Shown here in pieces: positions 56,074 to 64,000 of a stretch of 64,000 bases of DNA. A program made the translations under genes and the position numbers. Every line of letters starts with the position of its first letter. Within the stretch, counting starts at the first letter, position 1. This DNA comes from Cutibacterium porci. Its GTDB lineage: Bacteria; Actinomycetota; Actinomycetes; Propionibacteriales; Propionibacteriaceae. Below the pieces are notes generated by a model. The model was not told the DNA's origin. It saw only the letters and a list, made by a program, of their open reading frames with translations, and ran no database searches. Where the stretch lies: contig NZ_VUMG01000003.1 in NCBI RefSeq assembly GCF_009696315.1, positions 434,001 to 498,000 of the forward strand, written 5' to 3'.

Positions 56074-57359
56074 CCATCACTACGCGTCCTGACCACCGAA
56101 CCCAGCCTGGCACTGCGCCTGCACAACAAGGTCTCGGCGGAGGCGGCCATCCAGGAGGTCATCCAGGCCACAGCCCACTCGTCCGCGAGATCAAGCACGA
56201 CCTTAATGACAAGCCCTTTATGGTCATCTGGGAGGTCACCCGTGCCTGCGCCCTAGTGTGTCAGCATTGTCGCGCGGAAGCCCAGCATCATGCCGCTCCC
56301 GGCCAGCTCACCAACGCCCAGGGCCACGACCTCATTGACCAGCTGACTAGCTATGAGAAGCCCTACCCCATGCTCGTCCTCACCGGTGGTGACTGCTTCG
56401 AACGTCCGGACCTTGTTGACCTCATCGAGTACGGCGTCAGCAAGGGCTTGCACGTGTCGATCTCGCCGTCGGTAACGCCGCTGTTTACCCGCGATCGCGT
56501 GAAGGCTGTGCAGGATGCCGGCGTTTCCGTCATGTCAATGTCCCTCGACGGCGGCTCAGCCGCTACCCACGACGCATTCCGCGGTTTCCCAGGCACTTTT
56601 GACCGCACCGTCGAGGCCTGTCACATGCTTCGCGACATGGGGATGAAGTTCCAGCTCAATACGGTCTTCACCGCCAAGAACATCCATGAAGCCCCGCAGA
56701 TGCTCAAGAACGCCATCGACCTGGGGGCGTTCATGTTCTACACCTTCATGCTGGTACCCACCGGGCGCGGCGCCCAGCTCGATATGCTCTCACCCTTGGA
56801 ACGCGAGGACGTCCTCTACTGGCTGCACGATAATTCCACCCGCATTGCGATTAAGACCACTGAGGCCCCTCAGTATCGACGCATTGCCTTCCAGCGCGAA
56901 GCCGTCCGTCAGGGCACAGAGCGACCGGTTCGCCACGGCGAGCTCTACGAGTGGCTCACCCGCGAGACTAACGAGCTCCTGGGCGAGACCATTGCAGATC
57001 CGCGCCCGCCGCGAACCCCGATGGCGATCAATTCCGGGTCCGGGTTCGCGTTTATCGACCACACCGGCGACGTCTACCCCTCAGGGTTCCTGCCTATTCA
57101 TTGCGGGTCGATCAAGGAGAAACCCTTCCCCGAGATCTACCGAGAATCTCCCGTTTTCCGGAACCTACGAAATCCCAGCGGATTCTCTGGTAAGTGCGGC
57201 GCATGTAATTTCAACCATTTCTGCGGTGGGTCCCGTTCTACCGCGTACGCCATGACCGGTGATTACCTCGCCTCCGACCCTTCCTGCGCCTATGTGCCGC
57301 CGGGTTATGACGGCGAACTCCCCGACGGGGTCCCCGTCGAGGGGATTCCTCGGGTCTAA
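56070..57359 (+). CDS. Radical SAM/SPASM protein, probably heme-related
   Basis: 429 residues, ATG overlapping the HemY stop. After a Gly/His/Pro-rich N-terminus of about 35 residues, the radical SAM motif is CALVCQHC (about residue 65), followed by LVLTGGDCFERPDL. The C-terminal SPASM-type region has CGSIKEKPF, CGACNFNHFCGGSRSTAYA and DPSC, enough Cys for a second iron-sulfur cluster. Related proteins (AhbC/AhbD, NirJ) act on heme side chains, and actinobacterial homologues lie near heme genes. Coupling to hemY supports such a role; the reaction is inferred. Confidence 0.85.
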   Translation: MTITTRPDHRTQPGTAPAQQGLGGGGHPGGHPGHSPLVREIKHDLNDKPFMVIWEVTRACALVCQHCRAEAQHHAAPGQLTNAQGHDLIDQLTSYEKPYPMLVLTGGDCFERPDLVDLIEYGVSKGLHVSISPSVTPLFTRDRVKAVQDAGVSVMSMSLDGGSAATHDAFRGFPGTFDRTVEACHMLRDMGMKFQLNTVFTAKNIHEAPQMLKNAIDLGAFMFYTFMLVPTGRGAQLDMLSPLEREDVLYWLHDNSTRIAIKTTEAPQYRRIAFQREAVRQGTERPVRHGELYEWLTRETNELLGETIADPRPPRTPMAINSGSGFAFIDHTGDVYPSGFLPIHCGSIKEKPFPEIYRESPVFRNLRNPSGFSGKCGACNFNHFCGGSRSTAYAMTGDYLASDPSCAYVPPGYDGELPDGVPVEGIPRV

Positions 57360-57371
57360 TGGCGAGCCATC

Positions 57372-57400
57372 GCAGACGCCGTGATCGTCGCGGCGTCTGC
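57372..57400 (+). terminator. Hairpin after the radical SAM gene
   Basis: A 10-bp stem (GCAGACGCCG / CGGCGTCTGC) with a 9-nt loop starts 12 nt after the stop. The next 240 bp hold no credible gene. Confidence 0.6.
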
Positions 57401-57640
57401 ACTATGACAACGTGGGCATCATTACGGCACCTGCATCATTACGGCGTCTGCCGCGTTTTGGAAACGATGTGGCACGGCCTCACGTCCGTCGCCGCGATGC
57501 GTCACGCTGATAGCCACGTTCACGTCATGGTGTCCATCGAGTGAATTCTTGATGGCGAAATTCGCCGAACCCATTGCAGGGCCGACCACGCATAAGCGAA
57601 GCTGGATGCCTGAGGTATAGGACAAGTCCAGGGAGGACCC

Positions 57641-59746
57641 ATGAATCACCGACGCAGGGCTCACATTGCTGGCGTGTCGGTGCTATGCGTGACCGTCGGC
57701 AGCTTTGCTGTCAATCCAGCTATCGCGGCACCGAGCACCAGTGACACCCCGTCCCCGGCGGCCGCGTCGTGCAATGGGGACAAGAACGTCGACATTTTCA
57801 ACTTCAACGATTTCCACGGTCGCATTGCTACCGGGGCCAACCTTTTCTCCCCGGTCGTCGAGGATCGCAATGCCAATGGAGCCGATAAGGTGTTGTTGTT
57901 GAATGCTGGCGACAACGTCGGTGGCTCAACATTCGAGTCTGGGTCTCTCAACGACGAGCCGACGATCGACATGCTCAAGGCTGCGGGAGTCGAGGCCAAT
58001 ACCGTCGGCAATCACGAGTTCGACAAGGGCTGGAAGGATCTAGCCGACCGCGTCGTACCGCACATCGGTACCCCCTACTTAGGTGCCAACGTCTATGAGA
58101 AGGGCACGACGACCGTAGCGGCTCCCCTCAAGGCGTCAACGGTCATCGTCAAAGATGGGGTGCGCATTGGTGTCGTCGGTGCCGTCACCCACGACCTCCC
58201 CTCCTTAGTTTCCCCCGCCGGCATCTCTAACCTCACCATTGGTGACCCAGTCAAGGCCGTCAACGCCGAAGCCAAGCGCCTCAAGAGTGAAGGCCTGGCT
58301 GACATCGTCATTGCCGAATACCATGAGGGTGCCGCCGACGGGTCCGGTGATGCTGCCAGCCAAGGCGGCAACTTCGCGCCGATCTACGCCACCACATCTA
58401 GCGACGTCGACCTCGTCTTCAACGGCCACACCCACCAGGTGTACTCGTGGAAGGACAACGCCGGCGCCCCGCTACTACAGGCCGGCTCTTACGGCCAGCA
58501 TCTGGCCAAAGTGAAGGTGGCGTGGGATTCGCAGCAAAAGAAACTGTGCTCCACTGACGCCTCAATCATCGACCCGGCTAAAACTCCGGCCGACGACCCG
58601 ACGATCGCCAAAATTTCCTCAATATACGACGACGCCAAGGCCAAGTCGGACAGTGTTGGCGCCACCGTCATTGGCCATGCGAGCGCCCCGATCACCACCC
58701 CGTCCAACGAGTCCGACCAAGAGTTCGGTGCTAACGTCCGCGACCGAGAATCGACGATGACCAATATGGTCGCCGACATGTTCAAGGACACCCTAGGCAA
58801 GGACGATCCGAACTTCATCGGTCTGCAAAACCCCGGCGGGACCCGCGCCTCTCTGCTCGACACCGACATCACCTACAAGCAGGCAGCCCAGGTGCTCCCC
58901 TTCGCGAATACGTTGACCACCACCAAGATCACCGGTGCCCAGTTCAAGAAAGTCCTTGAGCAGCAGTGGCAGCGTGACGAAAACGGCGAGGTCCCGTCGC
59001 GTCCGTACCTACAGCTCGGGGTGTCCTCAAACGTCACCTACACCTACGATGAGTCCCGCAAGGAGGGCGACCGCATCACCTCTGTGTGGGTGAACGGCAA
59101 GCCGATGGATCCCAACGCCACCTATACCGTTGGCTCCGGTTCCTTCCTGATCGCCGGAGGTGACAACTTCACCGAGCTTGCCAAGGGCTCCAAGCCCGTC
59201 GATAGCGGCAAGATCGACCTCTCCGCGTGGGTGGATTGGATCAAGGCCCACAAGACCCTCAAGCCCGACTTCGCCAAACGCGCTGTCTCCTTGACGACCT
59301 CGCTGCACGAGGGCATGTCGAAGGACGCCACCTTCACCCTCGGGAAGCCCGCTGCGAAGGCTGTCGCTCCCGACACTGTGGATTTCACGTCCAAGGGTGC
59401 GGTAGCCAACACAACCATGAAGGCTCAGATCGTCCAGGGCACCACAACCGTCGACGTCGCCACCGCACCGGTGAAGGATGGCTCGTCGTCGGTTACCGTC
59501 ACAGTGCCAACCGATAAGGGCCTTGTCAGCGGACCCGCCACTGTGTTGTTCACTTTCCCGGATTCGGGCACCGTAGTGCGCTTCGCCGCCGTGATCTCCG
59601 TACCAACTGTTGGGAACTCAACGCCTGGTGGCGTCTCGACCCCCGGCGGCTCTGATGCCACCCGAAGTGGCGTCACCTCTGGTGTCACCGGCCCTGGTGA
59701 CAGCTCACGCAGCAACAGGCCTGGACTCCCCAGCACCGGCGTGTGA
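57641..59746 (+). CDS. Secreted 5'-nucleotidase/2',3'-cyclic phosphodiesterase (UshA-like)
   Basis: 701 residues, ATG with GGGAGG 5 nt upstream. A signal peptide (MNHRRRAHIAG, hydrophobic core, cut near AIAA) is followed by the metallophosphatase domain: IFNFNDFHGRI (metal ligands), LLNAGDNVGGS, VGNHEFDKGW and NGHTHQVYSW. The C-terminal nucleotidase domain has GLQNPGGTRASL and GSGSFLIAGGDNFTEL. The last residues are RPGLPSTGV: a sortase-like LPxTG with no hydrophobic anchor or basic tail after it. It should hydrolyse external nucleotides for phosphate and nucleoside supply. A strong terminator follows. Confidence 0.9.
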   Translation: MNHRRRAHIAGVSVLCVTVGSFAVNPAIAAPSTSDTPSPAAASCNGDKNVDIFNFNDFHGRIATGANLFSPVVEDRNANGADKVLLLNAGDNVGGSTFESGSLNDEPTIDMLKAAGVEANTVGNHEFDKGWKDLADRVVPHIGTPYLGANVYEKGTTTVAAPLKASTVIVKDGVRIGVVGAVTHDLPSLVSPAGISNLTIGDPVKAVNAEAKRLKSEGLADIVIAEYHEGAADGSGDAASQGGNFAPIYATTSSDVDLVFNGHTHQVYSWKDNAGAPLLQAGSYGQHLAKVKVAWDSQQKKLCSTDASIIDPAKTPADDPTIAKISSIYDDAKAKSDSVGATVIGHASAPITTPSNESDQEFGANVRDRESTMTNMVADMFKDTLGKDDPNFIGLQNPGGTRASLLDTDITYKQAAQVLPFANTLTTTKITGAQFKKVLEQQWQRDENGEVPSRPYLQLGVSSNVTYTYDESRKEGDRITSVWVNGKPMDPNATYTVGSGSFLIAGGDNFTELAKGSKPVDSGKIDLSAWVDWIKAHKTLKPDFAKRAVSLTTSLHEGMSKDATFTLGKPAAKAVAPDTVDFTSKGAVANTTMKAQIVQGTTTVDVATAPVKDGSSSVTVTVPTDKGLVSGPATVLFTFPDSGTVVRFAAVISVPTVGNSTPGGVSTPGGSDATRSGVTSGVTGPGDSSRSNRPGLPSTGV

Positions 59747-59764
59747 CGACTGCTCCCGACGTCA

Positions 59765-59796
59765 ACACAACCCCGGCTAGCAGGCCGGGGTTGTGT
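59765..59796 (+). terminator. Strong terminator after the 5'-nucleotidase
   Basis: A 12 to 13-bp GC-rich stem (ACACAACCCCGG / CCGGGGTTGTGT) with a short loop, 19 nt after the stop; a T-rich GTCGTGTTTG tail follows. Confidence 0.8.
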
Positions 59797-59844
59797 CGTG
59801 TTTGAATCAGGCCAAGGCTGGGCATCCGCGGGCTCTACGCCAGC

Positions 59845-61737
59845 TCAGCCGAGCGACTCCAGCCATGCCTGATGTAGCTGGGCGTAGCGTCCGCCCCGAG
59901 CCTCCAATTCAGCCGGTGAACCGTCCTCCTGGATCTGCCCGTGCTCAAGCACGAGCACCCGGTCGGCGATCTCGACTGTCGACAACCGGTGCGCGATGAT
60001 GATGGCGGTGCGGTCAGCCAGAATCGTTCGTAGCGCTCGTTGCACCAACCTCTCCGAGGGAATATCCAATGAGGAGGTTGCCTCGTCAAGGATGAGTACA
60101 GCTGGGTCGGCTAGAAAAGCCCGGGCAAAAGCCACCAACTGACGCTGGCCAGCCGATAGTCTCCCACCGCGCTGAGAAACATCGGTGTCGTACCCGTCCG
60201 GGAAGGCGCTAATAAACCCGTCGGCGCCCACCGCATGCGCGGCAGCCTCGACGTCCGCGCGGGTGGCGTCGGGACGACCAAACGAAATGTTGTCGGCGAT
60301 GGTCCCGGCGAAGATGAAGTTTTCCTGAGTCACCATGGTGACCGCTCGCCGCAAGTCCGCGTCGGAAAGGTTACGCAGGTCGTGGCCATCCAGCCGAACT
60401 GTCCCGCGCTCCGGGTCGTGGAAACGCGAGATGAGCTTGGCGATCGTCGTCTTGCCCGCACCCGTCGTCCCCACTAAAGCAACCGTCTGGCCTGCGGGGA
60501 TGTGTAGGTCGAGGTCGGACAGGACTTCACGTTCGGATGTATATCCAAACGCAACATGGTTGAAATCTACCGTGCCGTCAACGGTTCCTAAACCAACCGG
60601 CTGTTTCGGTTCAGCGACCGCCGGTTCTTGCTCCAGCACACCCGAAAGCTTCTCCAGCGCAGACGACGCTGACTGGAAAGTGTTGTAGAACTGGCCGATG
60701 TCTTTGAGGGGCTCGAAGAACTGACGCAGGTACAGCAGAAAAGCCGTCAGCACGCCGATCGTCGTCCAGCCACGCAGCGCAAAGTAACCACCGATGAGCA
60801 ACATGAGGCCGACAGTGAGATTTCCAACCAGGGTGATGCCGGGCATGAAGATCGCGAAGAGCCTCATTGACCGCACGTTGATGCCACGGTAGCGGTCGGC
60901 TAGCTCAGTGAAGATCTCTTGGTTACGCGGCTCACGACGGTATGCCTGCACTGCCTTAATGCCAGTCATCGTCTCCGCGAACTGCGTAATGACCTGGGCC
61001 GACGCGTTGCGCACCTTGCGGAAGGTGCGGCTCGACTCCGACGAGAACCACTTCACCAGCAAGGCGACAAAGAACAGCGACGTCAAGCAGACGAGGCCCA
61101 AACGCCAGTCCATCACCAGCAGCATGACGCCGGTCCCGACGAGGGTGAGGACAGCCGACACGAGACCGTCGAACCCTTCTTCCATGAGCTCGGCAATAGC
61201 GTCGATGTCGCTTGTCATCCGAGAGACAACTCGCCCCGAGGTGTACGTGTCATGGAAGGTGACGTCGAGGGCTTGGAAGTGACGGAAAACCCGACGACGC
61301 AGCTCCAACAGCACATCTTGGCCAATTCGGCCCGACACCCGCAGGAAGTAAATGCGGGTCGCTACCTGAACGGCAAGCACAACGAGCATCGCCACGACGG
61401 TAGCGATGAGGTTCCTCGCCGATCCGCCATGCATGAGAGGGGGAATACCCAGGTCGATGCCACGACGAACCAGCCACGGAGATGCCAGCCGGGCGATGTT
61501 TTCGACAATGATGGCCGCCAGCAACACCCATACCACAGTCTTGTAAGGCCGAAGCAGGGACCACAGCAGGGCTCGGGAGCGAGCCTTGAGTAACCCAGCG
61601 GCTTGAGCCGAGACCTCGTTGGCCTCTTCGTTGGCGACGCCGCGCCAGTCTTGGGCGGTGGATGTATCTGCGACGCGCTTCTGGCTGGCTGTGGCAATCG
61701 CGGGAGTCTTGCCGTGCTCTACCTTGTCGTCAGGCAC
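59845..61737 (-). CDS. ABC exporter half-transporter with ATPase (canonical Walker B)
   Basis: 630 residues from GTG 61737, with AGGAGG 6 nt upstream and an 8-nt overlap with the gene before it. Six membrane segments (about residues 55-330), then an ATPase domain: VGTTGAGKTT, signature LSAGQRQ, Walker B AVLILDEATSSLD and IIIAHRLSTV. The catalytic Glu is present while the signature departs from LSGGQ. Together with the next gene it forms a heterodimeric exporter with one full and one degenerate site. Substrate (drug, lipid or peptide) unknown. Confidence 0.92.
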   Translation of the reverse strand: MPDDKVEHGKTPAIATASQKRVADTSTAQDWRGVANEEANEVSAQAAGLLKARSRALLWSLLRPYKTVVWVLLAAIIVENIARLASPWLVRRGIDLGIPPLMHGGSARNLIATVVAMLVVLAVQVATRIYFLRVSGRIGQDVLLELRRRVFRHFQALDVTFHDTYTSGRVVSRMTSDIDAIAELMEEGFDGLVSAVLTLVGTGVMLLVMDWRLGLVCLTSLFFVALLVKWFSSESSRTFRKVRNASAQVITQFAETMTGIKAVQAYRREPRNQEIFTELADRYRGINVRSMRLFAIFMPGITLVGNLTVGLMLLIGGYFALRGWTTIGVLTAFLLYLRQFFEPLKDIGQFYNTFQSASSALEKLSGVLEQEPAVAEPKQPVGLGTVDGTVDFNHVAFGYTSEREVLSDLDLHIPAGQTVALVGTTGAGKTTIAKLISRFHDPERGTVRLDGHDLRNLSDADLRRAVTMVTQENFIFAGTIADNISFGRPDATRADVEAAAHAVGADGFISAFPDGYDTDVSQRGGRLSAGQRQLVAFARAFLADPAVLILDEATSSLDIPSERLVQRALRTILADRTAIIIAHRLSTVEIADRVLVLEHGQIQEDGSPAELEARGGRYAQLHQAWLESLG

Positions 61738-63634
61738 GATCAGCCTCCTCTCCCGAAAAATCCACAACTTCGCCCGACATTCCCTGCTCGGCGTCGTAGT
61801 CGGCGCTCAACAGCTCCCGATATTCCGGGACTGTGGCCAACAACTCGCTGTGGGTGCCAACATGGGTAATCGTCCCTTCTTCGAGTAAAGCGACGCGGTC
61901 AGCTAGCAAGACGGTGGAGGCTCGGTGGGCGACGACGATTCCCGTCACCTTGACGAGCACCCGCTTCAGCGCCGCTTCGACGAGGGCCTCGGTGTTCATG
62001 TCGAGAGCCGAGAGGGTGTCGTCGAGGACGAGAATGCGCGGATTGACGAGGACTGCCCTTGCCAGAGCCAGACGTTGACGCTGACCGCCCGACAAGCTCA
62101 TCCCCTGTTCACCGATCCGGGTGTCTAGACCCCACGGCAGATCCCACACGAATCCAGCTTGGGCGACCTCGATGGCCTCGGCGATCTCGTCGTCACTGGC
62201 CTGTGGGCGACCCAACGTGAGGTTTTCGCGAACACTCATCGAAAACAGCGTGGCGTCCTCAAACGCCGTCGCGACAATGCTGCGCAGGTTTTCTACTTCG
62301 AGGTCGCGCACGTCAACCCCGTCGATGCGGATGGCACCCCCGGTGACGTCGGTCAGCCTCGGGACGAGCGCAGTCAGGGTCGTTTTGCCCGAGCCGGTAC
62401 CGCCGACTAAGGCGATGGTTTCTCCTGGGGCGATGGTGAGGTTGACGTGGCGTAAGACGTCGGAGTCGGAATCGGGGTAGTGGAAGCACACGTCGTCGAA
62501 AACGAGTTCACCACGGGCGTCATCAATGTGGCGAGGACCGTCATGGATGGTCTCGGGGGCGTCAAAAATCTCGGTAATACGGTCAGCGGCCGTCATAGCG
62601 TCCTGGGTCATTGAGAGCAGAAAACCCAGCGACGAGATCGGCCAGATGAGACTCAGCATCAAGGTGATGAAGGCCACCAGGGTACCCAAGGTGAGGTGGC
62701 CGTGAGCCGCCGCGTAGGCACCGATAGCGAGCACGACGATAAGGGTGAGGGTGGGGATGGCCTCAAGGAAGGTCCAGAAGGCTGATACCAATTTCACCCT
62801 ATCCAGGCTGGTTTGCCACAGCGTGGTCGATTTGTCGTCGAATCCCTGATAAACGTGCTCCGAACGCCCAAAAGCTTTGATGACACGCAGCCCATGCACT
62901 GCTTCTTCGACAGCCGAGGCGACGTCACCGGTCTGATCTTGGATGGTGCGCGAGATGGTGACGTAACGGCGTTCGTTCCACAGGCACAGCCACACGATCG
63001 GCACCGCAGAAACCAACACCACGATGCCCAGCGGCCAGTACATCCGTAGTAGCAGGATGGTGACGACGATGATTTGGAACGTGTTCATGATGATGAACAG
63101 CAGCCCGAATCCCAAGAAACGGCGGACCGTCGAAAGGTCGTTCATAATGCGGCTGAGCAACTGCCCGGACTCCCACTGAGTGTGGAATCCGAGCGGCAGA
63201 CGCTGCAATTTGGCGTACATATCTAACCGGATACCCGCCTCGACGCCGAGGGTGGCTCGGGCCACCACCCACCGCCGCAAGAACATGAAAACAGCCTCGA
63301 CGACTCCGACACCGATCGCAGCGCTGCCCAAAAGCCACAAGCCACGGTGGTCGGAGTGAGCAACGGGACCGTCGATGATGCGCCGCGTCAGTAAAGGAAC
63401 GAGGATTCCAGCGATCGTCGAGAGGAACGCAAAAACCACCATGACGCTGAATCGACCTATATAAGGCCGCATGTATGTGCGAGCACGCCACAGGTTGACC
63501 AATCTGTTGGCGTGCTTCGAAGGCGGGGCGAGGGCTGGTTCGCGGATGAGCGCGTCGGCGTAGAGGGTGCGTACCTCGTCGCTGATGCCGACGGAAGGAT
63601 CCGCTGTGGTGTTATGTGACGCTGTGATGGGCAT
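61730..63634 (-). CDS. ABC exporter half-transporter with ATPase (degenerate Walker B)
   Basis: 634 residues from ATG 63634, where GGGAG lies 4 nt upstream; an ATG at 63700 has none. Six membrane segments, then VGGTGSGKTT, LSGGQRQRLALA and Walker B ILVLDDTLSALD, in which Asp replaces the catalytic Glu. The pattern complements the partner gene (normal signature here, normal Glu there), exactly as in TM287/288- and LmrCD-type heterodimers. The two genes overlap and are surely co-translated. Confidence 0.93.
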   Translation of the reverse strand: MPITASHNTTADPSVGISDEVRTLYADALIREPALAPPSKHANRLVNLWRARTYMRPYIGRFSVMVVFAFLSTIAGILVPLLTRRIIDGPVAHSDHRGLWLLGSAAIGVGVVEAVFMFLRRWVVARATLGVEAGIRLDMYAKLQRLPLGFHTQWESGQLLSRIMNDLSTVRRFLGFGLLFIIMNTFQIIVVTILLLRMYWPLGIVVLVSAVPIVWLCLWNERRYVTISRTIQDQTGDVASAVEEAVHGLRVIKAFGRSEHVYQGFDDKSTTLWQTSLDRVKLVSAFWTFLEAIPTLTLIVVLAIGAYAAAHGHLTLGTLVAFITLMLSLIWPISSLGFLLSMTQDAMTAADRITEIFDAPETIHDGPRHIDDARGELVFDDVCFHYPDSDSDVLRHVNLTIAPGETIALVGGTGSGKTTLTALVPRLTDVTGGAIRIDGVDVRDLEVENLRSIVATAFEDATLFSMSVRENLTLGRPQASDDEIAEAIEVAQAGFVWDLPWGLDTRIGEQGMSLSGGQRQRLALARAVLVNPRILVLDDTLSALDMNTEALVEAALKRVLVKVTGIVVAHRASTVLLADRVALLEEGTITHVGTHSELLATVPEYRELLSADYDAEQGMSGEVVDFSGEEADRA

Positions 63635-63856
63635 AAATCTCCCGGTGAGTTGGCTGATGTGCTGGCCATCCCGCGAAAGCGGGGCTGCGATGTTCCTCAC
63701 TCAGGAATTCATGACGTTGAGAATACTGCAGGTTGAGCCGACAGTCTGAAATTCGAGACCGGGAGCGCAAAAATACTCCAACAGCGAGCGCCCCGCCGCG
63801 GTACCCGCCCCCATCGGGCACACTGGACCCGACCGTCCATGGGAAGGAACCCCACC

Positions 63857-64000
63857 GTGAGCAAAGCAATCATCCCTTCGATCATCTTCGTGTGCTGGGG
63901 CAATATCTGCCGTTCACCGATGGCCGAGTACGTCGCCAAAAAGGTTTTCGCCAGCGAGGGGTTGGATGCCCACATCACCAGCGCCGGGGTCAGCGATGAA
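63857..64000 (+). CDS. Low-molecular-weight protein tyrosine phosphatase, N-terminal part
   Basis: 48 codons from GTG 63857 (AAGGAA about 9 nt upstream), running off the window end. The P-loop VCWGNICRSPMAE has the Cys-x5-Arg-Ser signature near the N-terminus, as is normal for the family, and ITSAGVSDE follows. It removes phosphate from protein Tyr or Arg. Confidence 0.88.
   Translation, partial: MSKAIIPSIIFVCWGNICRSPMAEYVAKKVFASEGLDAHITSAGVSDE

Noticed and set aside
57361-57544. A short gene between the radical SAM and nucleotidase genes
   Set aside because: No ribosome site; the start lies in the terminator hairpin and the codon use is not gene-like.

Overview
The window is a high-GC Gram-positive chromosome segment that fits Propionibacteriaceae, most likely Cutibacterium or a close relative. 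The reasons are an acetyl-CoA hydrolase/CoA-transferase of the type used in propionate fermentation, strong AGGAGG ribosome sites, ATGA/TGATG-coupled operons, GTG starts and actinobacterial transporter types. The species is not resolved. Most genes can be named by family; no name here comes from a database search.

Layout. 1-2360: CoA-transferase end and an amidase. 2379-10058: a sugar island with a LacI-type regulator and a Tat-exported GH16-like glycosidase on one strand, diverging from a GH36 alpha-galactosidase and a lipoprotein/permease/permease sugar ABC importer. 10546-21545: a second island in which a ROK repressor and an MlrC-type (M81) protein diverge from an oligopeptide-type ABC importer, a ROK sugar kinase and a GH29 alpha-fucosidase. 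21851-22459: a small membrane protein, then tRNA-Gly(CCC) at 22521-22594.

22551-34500 is an accessory island at the 3' end of that tRNA. A 70-bp direct repeat (22551-22620 and 32854-32923) carries the tRNA 3' half. Next to each copy lie decayed large serine recombinases and a GIY-YIG/DUF4357 module; the module is intact in the first element and broken in the second. Between the repeats sits a low-GC class III-like lanthipeptide locus (27247-32579, minus strand): two candidate precursor peptides, a prolyl-oligopeptidase-type S9 protease, a small unknown protein, a lyase-kinase resembling LanKC but without a cyclase domain, and a two-gene ABC exporter. The lyase-kinase and the protease each carry one in-frame stop codon, and the best-placed start of the first precursor is ATT, so the locus looks recently silenced by point changes. 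It is the most interesting object in the window.

34592-38286: an unusual cytosolic beta-helix protein, then an isochorismatase-like hydrolase with an MBL-fold hydrolase. 38333-39960 is a degraded gene-poor stretch. 39988-44134: an arsenic-type cluster (FAD/CoA-disulfide-reductase-like protein and ArsR on minus; ArsD and ArsA on plus) with paired operators but no membrane pump. 44201-47713: nucleoside hydrolase, a small membrane protein, an EcsC-like protein and a ThrE-type exporter. 47920-50716: an ABC-2 transporter operon with a palindromic repeat region upstream. 50924-54512: E1alpha/E1beta/E2 of a branched-chain-type 2-oxoacid dehydrogenase, diverging from a protoporphyrinogen-oxidase (HemY) and radical SAM/SPASM pair (54688-57359). 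57641-59746: a secreted 5'-nucleotidase. 59845-63634: a heterodimeric ABC exporter. 63857-64000: the start of a low-molecular-weight tyrosine phosphatase.
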